From assembly GCA_020853105.1 (NCBI GenBank), contig JADYZM010000006.1:1-39297 (forward strand): DNA of 39,297 nt, given 5' to 3'. Source of the DNA: Flavobacteriales bacterium. Its GTDB lineage: Bacteria > Bacteroidota > Bacteroidia > Flavobacteriales_E > Vicingaceae. Of this stretch, positions 33,584 to 39,297 are shown one piece after another; position 1 is the stretch's first letter, and every line of letters starts with the position of its first letter. A model generated the notes under the pieces. It was not told the DNA's origin and did no database searches. It was given only the letters and a program-made list of their open reading frames with translations. The position numbers were made by a program, and so were the translations under genes.

Positions 33584-36220
33584 ATGGAATTAGCAAAATC
33601 ATATTCCCCAAAAGACATTGAAAGTAAATGGTATGCCTACTGGCTTAAAAATAATTTTTTCGAATCAAAACCAGACCAGAGAGAGCCTTACTCAATTGTA
33701 ATTCCTCCACCAAACGTTACAGGAGTGCTACACATGGGACACATGTTGAATAACACCATTCAAGATGTGTTAATCAGACATGCACGAATGCAAGGATACA
33801 ACGCTTGTTGGGTTCCTGGAACAGACCATGCTTCTATTGCAACCGAAGCAAAAGTTGTTAATTTACTTCGAGAAAAAGGCATCACAAAAGCAAACATTTC
33901 AAGAACCGAATTTTTAAACCACACTTTTGAATGGAAAGAAAAATACGGAGGAATAATTTTAGAGCAACTTAAAAGACTGGGAGCCAGCTGCGATTGGAGT
34001 AGAACTCGATTTACCATGGAACCCAAACTAAACGAAGCTGTTATAAAATCATTTGTAGAGCTTTATAATAAAGGATACATCTATAAAGATTGGAAAATTG
34101 TAAACTGGGACCCAACTGCAAAAACAACTCTTTCTAACGAAGAAGTTATTCGGAAAGATGAGCAATCCACACTCTACTATGTAAGCTATAAAATTAAAGA
34201 CAGCACAGAAACTATCACCATAGCCACAACCAGACCTGAAACAATCATGGGGGATACTGCAATTTGTATTCACCCGAAAGATGAGAGATATTTTCATTTG
34301 CACGGGAAACGTGCCTTTGTACCCATGATTAACAGAGAAATACCTATAATTTGTGATGAATATATTGAAATTGGTTTTGGAACAGGTTGTTTAAAAGTTA
34401 CTCCAGCCCATGATTCAAACGACTACGAAATTGGTCAAAAACACGGATTGGAAATAATTGACACTTTGAATGACGACGGAACATTAAATGATAATGCCCA
34501 AGTATTTATTGGTGATGATAGGTTTGTTGCCCGAAAAAAAGTAATAGAAAAACTTAAAGAACTCGGTTGTCTTTTAAAAGAAGAATCTATTACAAATAAT
34601 GTAGGCTACTCTGAACGAAATCCCAATACCGTAGTTGAACCTAAATTATCGTTGCAATGGTTTGTTAAAATGGATGATATGGTTAAGCCAGCATTGGAAA
34701 ACGTGCTGAATGATTCTATACATTTCTTTCCTGATAAATTCAAAAACACGTATAAACATTGGCTAGAGAATATTCGCGATTGGCCTATTTCTCGTCAATT
34801 ATGGTGGGGACAACAAATTCCTGCATATTATTACAACGAAAAAAATGATTTTGTTGTGGCAGAAAATGCTGAAGAGGCGTTGCATTTAGCCATTGAAAAA
34901 TCAGGAAACTCAAGCTTAAAGCAAGCTGAACTTCGACAAGATGAAGATGTTGTAGATACCTGGTTTTCATCATGGTTATGGCCAATTTCTGTTTTTGACG
35001 GATTTGACCCAAATTCAAAAGATTTTGAATACTATTATCCAACAAATGTATTGGTTACAGGTTGGGATATCATCTTTTTTTGGGTTGCCAGAATGATTTT
35101 TGCCGGATATGAATTTAAAAATGAAAAACCATTCAAAGATGTTTATTTTACCGGAATGGTTCGTGATAAACAACGCAGAAAGATGAGTAAATCATTAGGA
35201 AACTCACCCGATGCTCTTGAATTAATCGACAAATATGGAGCAGACGGAGTTCGATTTGGTATGCTATCCTGTTCGGCCGCCGGTAACGATTTATTGTTTG
35301 ATGAATCAACTTGTGAACAAGGAAAAAACTTTTGCAACAAACTGTGGAATGCTTTTAAGTTAATAATAGGTTGGGAAATATCAGAAACCATTTCTCAACA
35401 AGATAGTGCAAAAGCAGGAATTTTATGGTTTGACGCTCGTTTGAATCAAACCATTCAATCCATTGAAGAAAATTATCCAAAATATAGGCTCTCAGAAATC
35501 TTAATGGATACATACAAGCTGATTTGGGACGATTTTTGCTCAAATTATTTAGAAATAGTTAAACCTCCGTTTCAAACTCCAATTGATAAAGAAACACACA
35601 AAATGGTTTTAATGCATTTTGAAAAATTACTTGCCTTGATTCATCCTTTTATGCCCTTTATCAGTGAAGAAATTTGGCAAAAAATTGAAGAAAGAAAAGA
35701 CGGAGAATCTATTGTTGTTGCAGAATTTCCAAAATCATCTCCATTCAATTCTGAAATAATTGCAGATTTTAACCAATCTATGCAAGTTGTTACTGAAATA
35801 AGAACACTTCGCAAACAGAAAAATATTTCTTTCAAAGAGCAAATTCAATTGTTTGTAAAAGAAAATCAGAAAACAAATCCTATTTTCGATTCGGTAATTT
35901 GTAAATTATCAAATCTTTCAAAGATAGAAACAACACAAGAAAAACTTAATAATTCGTTTTCTTTTATTGTAAAATCAAACGAATATTTTGTTCCACTATC
36001 TCAAAATATTGATCTAGATTCAGAAATTCTGAAAATTAGAAAGGAGTTGGATTATACACACGGCTTTTTAAAATCAGTTAACGCAAAACTATCAAACGAA
36101 AAATTTGTAAATAATGCGCCTGAGCAGGTTTTATCAATTGAAAACAAGAAAAAATCAGAAGCCGAAGCTAAAATAAAAGCATTGGAAGAACAACTTTTAA
36201 GTTTAGAACAAAAAAATTAA
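33584..36220 (+). CDS. valS: Valyl-tRNA synthetase
   Basis: This is a class Ia aminoacyl-tRNA synthetase of 878 residues, normal for bacterial ValRS. The HIGH motif is HMGH at 50-53 in PPPNVTGVLHMGHMLNNT, and the KMSKS motif is exact at 533-537 in RRKMSKSLGNSPDALE. The inserted editing domain is recognisable from ATTRPETIMGDTAI and GTGCLKVTPAHDSNDYEIG. The catalytic core also contains DWPISRQLWWGQQIPAYY and DVVDTWFSSWLWPISVF. A C-terminal coiled coil (about 820-878) is the tRNA arm typical of ValRS. The downstream barrel gene starts 1 base after the stop codon. Confidence 0.99.
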   Translation: MELAKSYSPKDIESKWYAYWLKNNFFESKPDQREPYSIVIPPPNVTGVLHMGHMLNNTIQDVLIRHARMQGYNACWVPGTDHASIATEAKVVNLLREKGITKANISRTEFLNHTFEWKEKYGGIILEQLKRLGASCDWSRTRFTMEPKLNEAVIKSFVELYNKGYIYKDWKIVNWDPTAKTTLSNEEVIRKDEQSTLYYVSYKIKDSTETITIATTRPETIMGDTAICIHPKDERYFHLHGKRAFVPMINREIPIICDEYIEIGFGTGCLKVTPAHDSNDYEIGQKHGLEIIDTLNDDGTLNDNAQVFIGDDRFVARKKVIEKLKELGCLLKEESITNNVGYSERNPNTVVEPKLSLQWFVKMDDMVKPALENVLNDSIHFFPDKFKNTYKHWLENIRDWPISRQLWWGQQIPAYYYNEKNDFVVAENAEEALHLAIEKSGNSSLKQAELRQDEDVVDTWFSSWLWPISVFDGFDPNSKDFEYYYPTNVLVTGWDIIFFWVARMIFAGYEFKNEKPFKDVYFTGMVRDKQRRKMSKSLGNSPDALELIDKYGADGVRFGMLSCSAAGNDLLFDESTCEQGKNFCNKLWNAFKLIIGWEISETISQQDSAKAGILWFDARLNQTIQSIEENYPKYRLSEILMDTYKLIWDDFCSNYLEIVKPPFQTPIDKETHKMVLMHFEKLLALIHPFMPFISEEIWQKIEERKDGESIVVAEFPKSSPFNSEIIADFNQSMQVVTEIRTLRKQKNISFKEQIQLFVKENQKTNPIFDSVICKLSNLSKIETTQEKLNNSFSFIVKSNEYFVPLSQNIDLDSEILKIRKELDYTHGFLKSVNAKLSNEKFVNNAPEQVLSIENKKKSEAEAKIKALEEQLLSLEQKN

Positions 36221-36221
36221 A

Positions 36222-36791
36222 GTGATAAAAGCTCTAAAATATTGGAGTTTTGTTCTTTTCATTTTCATGAACAACTGTTTATTCTCACAAACTCAATACA
36301 GATGGGGACTTGCTGGCGGAGTTAATGCTGCTCGATTAATAAATTCAACCGAAGACACCAAACCTATTAATGGATTTCATGTCGGCTTAATTGGTGAGGC
36401 AAAATACAATAATCATTTTGGCATTAAATTAGGAGCATTATCTTCATCTAAGGGTTCTATTTTTAAAGAAAAAGACAACCTAAATCAAATTCATGAAAAA
36501 GAATTTAAACTCACTTACGTAGATATTCCGATATTAGCCAATTGGTATTTCCTAAAAGTATTTAGTTTTCAAATTGGCACACAAACTTCATTTCTGCTCA
36601 ATGCTGAATACCAAGGCGATTCAGTTAAAAATAAATTGAAAATAACTGATATTAGTATGGTTTCAGGGATTGGTTTTGATGCCTATGTTTTAAATGCAGC
36701 TATTCGATATAACTACGGCTTGTTAGATATCGGTAGTGGTATAGGAAAAAACAGTGTTTTGCAAATTACACTCGGTTTATGGATTAAATAA
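36222..36791 (+). CDS. Small PorT-like outer-membrane barrel
   Basis: The 189-residue protein has a signal peptide (WSFVLFIFMNNCLFSQ) and a barrel of the outer-membrane beta-barrel (PorT-like) type: WGLAGGVNAARLIN, GFHVGLIGEAKYNNHFGIKLGALSSSKGS, LTYVDIPILANWYFLKVFSFQIGTQTSFLL and a terminal strand VLQITLGLWIK. The start is a GTG one base after the valS stop, so it is probably translated from the valS message. Its role is not known. Confidence 0.8.
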   Translation: MIKALKYWSFVLFIFMNNCLFSQTQYRWGLAGGVNAARLINSTEDTKPINGFHVGLIGEAKYNNHFGIKLGALSSSKGSIFKEKDNLNQIHEKEFKLTYVDIPILANWYFLKVFSFQIGTQTSFLLNAEYQGDSVKNKLKITDISMVSGIGFDAYVLNAAIRYNYGLLDIGSGIGKNSVLQITLGLWIK

Positions 36792-36921
36792 TTTCTCTGT
36801 TTCAAAAAGTTAAATTTCAAAATGAAAAATATCATTTTCTTATTAAATTGATTTTGTATTAAATAAACTGATTTGCAAAATGATAGAAAATCTAACAATT
36901 CAAATGATTTTTCAACATCTT

Positions 36922-36952
36922 TTTGTCTTACAGATACTTTTTAGTAACTTCG
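36922..36952 (+). promoter_or_regulatory. Promoter of the repeat adhesin gene
   Basis: TTTG (36922-36925), exactly 19 nt, then TAACTTCG (36945-36952), one base off the Bacteroidota consensus TTTG-N19-TAnnTTTG. Transcription would begin about 45 nt before the ATG. Confidence 0.55.
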
Positions 36953-37004
36953 GCAAGTTTATAAATTGCATTTTTTTTACTAAAATTGAAATCTCTCTAA
37001 AATT

Positions 37005-39297
37005 ATGAGAAATAAATTACTTCCTTTTTTAATCGCATTGATTTGTTTTTCAAACATTCATGCTCAGGTTGTTGTTAACAACTCAAACACAGTTCAATAT
37101 TATGTGCAAAATGTTTTACTAGGTGGTGGAGTAACCGTTTCTAACATTACCTATAATGGTGGAACAGGAACAATTTCCGACCCAAGAGTTGGAGGATTTA
37201 CTGATGCAACATCATCTATAGGATTATCTGCAGGCTTCCTAATGGCAACAGGTGGTGTAGGTGTTGCTCAAGGTCCTAATAATAATACCGGTGCTGGTAA
37301 TAATCTAGGTTTAGGAAACTCTAGTTCAGACCCCGATTTGACAGCAATTGCATCTGGAAATTTAAACGATCCATGTATCATCGAATTTGATTTTGTTCCT
37401 CTGGGTGACACCTTAAGATTCGATTATGTTTTCGCTTCGGAAGAATACCCTGAATATGTTTGCTCAAACTATAATGATGTTTTTGGCTTTTTTCTCACTG
37501 GAAATAATCCACTTGGGGGGACATACAATGCAGTTAACTTGGCAAAAGTTCCAACACCTGGCGTTCCTGGTTCTTATACCAATACCATGGTTGCAATAAA
37601 TACAATTAACCCAGGAACAGCTGGTGCTAATGGTTCAGCTCCCAACTGTGCTTCTATTGACCCAAATTGGGCTAGTTACAACATTTATTATGTGTCCAAC
37701 TCTGGAAATAATTATCAATATGATGGTAAAACTGTTACCCTTCCAGTATATGCATTGGTTAACTGTGGAGAAACTTATCATATTAAAATGGCTGTAGCAG
37801 ATGTAGGTGACGGTGCATATGACTCAGGCGTTTTTCTTGAAGCAGGAAGTTTTATGGTTAGCGGTGGTTTACAAGCCGAAAATGCTGTTGTTCCTAATGA
37901 TATTACTTTATGCTCTCAACCTTATACTATTAGTGTGAATGGTGGACCAAACCCTCCTCCTCAAAGTTATTGGGATTTTGGTGATGGAAATACTTCAACT
38001 TTGGAGTCAACTACACATACTTATGCCGATACAGGAACATATACAGTAATGTATATTGCTTCCTCTCCTTCTGCCTGTGTAACTTCTGATACAGCCTACT
38101 TCAATGTTACAATTCATGAAAATGTACCACTTACAGCACAAATCAATATTCCACCCTACAACCCTTGCTCACCCGGTGGTTTAACTATTGATTTAGAATT
38201 TACAGGCTCAGGTGCTGACTCAATCCACTGGAATTTAGGTAATGGAACTACTTTTATTAATGTTGACTCACTTCAATATACTTATACCGTTGGTGGTGAC
38301 TATGTTTTAACATTCCAAGCTTGGGATTTTGATTGCGGCGGCTATTCAATTCTTTACGATACCATTCATTTCAATCCCAATTATACCCAAGTTAATGCAA
38401 CTCCTCCAGGAAATCAAACTTTCTGTGCTCAACCTTATTTAGTTAATTTTAATGCAGGTGCTACTCCTCCACCTAATAACTTCTGGGATTTTGGTGATGG
38501 TACCGGAAATTCTACACTTGCTAACCCTCAATACACGTATGCCGACACTGGAACATACAACGTGATGTATGTGGCCATCGACTCTTCTACTTGTAATATT
38601 GCTGATACTGCTTATTTCTCAGTTCAAATCATAAAACCAGAAGAATTAGATGCTCAAATTACTGTCCCTCCTTATGACCCTTGCTCACCCGGTGGTTTAA
38701 CTATTGATTTAGAATTTACGGGTACTGGTGCTGATTCTATCCACTGGAATATGGGTAATGGAACTACCTTTATCAACGTTGATTCTCTTCAATACACTTA
38801 TACTGCTGCAGGTGATTATGTTCTTACTTTCCAAGCTTGGGACTTTGATTGCAACGGATATGAAATTATTCATGACACTATTCATTACAACCCTAACAAC
38901 ACTCAAGTGAATGCAACTTCACCGGGAAATCAAACTTTCTGTGCTCAACCGTATTTAGTTAATTTCAATGCAGGTACTACTCCTCCACCAAATAACTTTT
39001 GGGATTTTGGCGATGATACCGGAAATTCTACTCTTGCTAACCCTCAATACACGTATGCCGACACAGGTACTTACAATGTGATGTATGTGGCTATCGACTC
39101 TTCTACTTGCAATATTGCTGATACTGCCTATTTCTTAATCCAAATTATTAAACCGGAAGAATTGAATGCACAGTTTAACATTCCTCCTTACAATCGTTGT
39201 CAATCAACTTTGACTGTAAACTTTGCTTTTACAGGTACAGGTGCTGATTCTATATATTGGGATATGGGTAATGGAACTACTTTTGTGGACTCTACAA
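37005..39297 (+). CDS. Choice-of-anchor L / PKD-repeat surface protein (5' part)
   Basis: The frame opens at ATG 37005 and is still open at the window end (764 codons seen). A signal peptide (NKLLPFLIALICFSNIHAQ) is followed by a choice-of-anchor L domain (about 25-290) with VSNITYNGGTGTISD, FDYVFASEEYPEYVCSNYND, VFGFFLTG and the closing VADVGDGAYDSGVFLEAGSF. PKD-type beta-sandwich domains with YWDFGDGNTST or FWDFGDGTGNST then begin. From 38151 the protein consists of 172-residue units, each a degenerate PKD-like half (PPYxPCSPGGLTIDLEFTG) plus a canonical PKD half. Proteins of this type are large Bacteroidota surface or secreted adhesins that usually end in a T9SS sorting domain; that end lies outside the window. 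Confidence 0.9.
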   Translation, partial: MRNKLLPFLIALICFSNIHAQVVVNNSNTVQYYVQNVLLGGGVTVSNITYNGGTGTISDPRVGGFTDATSSIGLSAGFLMATGGVGVAQGPNNNTGAGNNLGLGNSSSDPDLTAIASGNLNDPCIIEFDFVPLGDTLRFDYVFASEEYPEYVCSNYNDVFGFFLTGNNPLGGTYNAVNLAKVPTPGVPGSYTNTMVAINTINPGTAGANGSAPNCASIDPNWASYNIYYVSNSGNNYQYDGKTVTLPVYALVNCGETYHIKMAVADVGDGAYDSGVFLEAGSFMVSGGLQAENAVVPNDITLCSQPYTISVNGGPNPPPQSYWDFGDGNTSTLESTTHTYADTGTYTVMYIASSPSACVTSDTAYFNVTIHENVPLTAQINIPPYNPCSPGGLTIDLEFTGSGADSIHWNLGNGTTFINVDSLQYTYTVGGDYVLTFQAWDFDCGGYSILYDTIHFNPNYTQVNATPPGNQTFCAQPYLVNFNAGATPPPNNFWDFGDGTGNSTLANPQYTYADTGTYNVMYVAIDSSTCNIADTAYFSVQIIKPEELDAQITVPPYDPCSPGGLTIDLEFTGTGADSIHWNMGNGTTFINVDSLQYTYTAAGDYVLTFQAWDFDCNGYEIIHDTIHYNPNNTQVNATSPGNQTFCAQPYLVNFNAGTTPPPNNFWDFGDDTGNSTLANPQYTYADTGTYNVMYVAIDSSTCNIADTAYFLIQIIKPEELNAQFNIPPYNRCQSTLTVNFAFTGTGADSIYWDMGNGTTFVDST
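38151..39297 (+). repeat. 516-bp tandem repeat encoding PKD-like pairs
   Basis: Repeat units start at 38151, 38667 and 39183, exactly 516 bp (172 codons) apart. Units 1 and 2 are nearly identical in protein and DNA. Unit 3, cut by the window end, has a divergent beginning (NRCQSTLTVNFAFTG) but returns to the same pattern (GADSIYWDMGNGTTF). Confidence 0.9.

Noticed and set aside
36829..36890. AT-rich partial inverted repeat after the small barrel gene
   Set aside because: The pairing arms are only about 6 bp and consist mainly of A/T, so a terminator cannot be claimed.

Overview
The window is AT-rich chromosomal DNA from a member of the Bacteroidota, most likely the Flavobacteriia/Flavobacteriales. 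The evidence is a secreted protein with a type IX secretion (T9SS) C-terminal sorting domain, a PorT-type T9SS barrel next to menG/ubiE, a choice-of-anchor-L/PKD surface protein, a GWxTD lipoprotein beside rlmB, TPR-containing histidine kinase and SpoIIE-phosphatase proteins, and promoters with the Bacteroidota -7 element TAnnTTTG. Genus cannot be told from the sequence alone. No rRNA, tRNA, CRISPR array or prophage was seen.

Layout. 1-2.3 kb is the only clearly accessory stretch. It holds the 5' end of a lipoprotein with a regulator-type beta-propeller, the 3' stump of a SpoIIE phosphatase gene, an intact Fic protein, and the tail of a REP-associated (Y1) transposase between two inverted REP-like hairpins. 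2.3-11.6 kb is housekeeping: uvrB, a rhomboid protease, bioA, a conserved helical protein, rlmB, a GWxTD lipoprotein and rmuC. 11.8-15.4 kb is a tandem pair of SpoIIE-type phosphatases with different sensor halves (membrane-embedded versus periplasmic TPR), followed by a formate/nitrite channel. 16.6-24.9 kb holds an outer-membrane barrel, coaD, a TlpA-like protein whose CxxC has become SxxS, a Nudix hydrolase divergent from pyrE, an SRPBCC protein, a lipoprotein, birA, an aspartate aminotransferase and an RfaE/HldA-type sugar kinase that ends at a strong terminator. 25-30.4 kb, on the minus strand, has two secreted proteins and a TPR histidine kinase/NarL-type regulator pair. 30.5-36.8 kb has menG, porT, an FAD-dependent oxidoreductase, valS and a small barrel. 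From 37.0 kb to the window end runs a very repetitive secreted adhesin-like protein with exact 516-bp repeat units.

How the genes work together. The themes are envelope biogenesis and surface display (PorT, T9SS cargo, adhesin, barrels, lipoproteins, rhomboid, GWxTD) and signal transduction (SpoIIE pair, TPR kinase/regulator). The rest is core metabolism: biotin synthesis and attachment (bioA, birA), CoA (coaD), pyrimidines (pyrE) and menaquinone (menG). Several genes (uvrB, rlmB, pyrE, response regulator; more loosely bioA and birA) carry a TAnnTTTG element only 4-6 nt before the start codon, which predicts leaderless transcripts. The most unusual features are the transposase/REP relic, the shared phosphatase stump, the cysteine-less TlpA, a 21-nt perfect palindrome at the kinase/menG divergent promoter, and the tandem-repeat adhesin. 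I did not find a clear new defence or mobile system.
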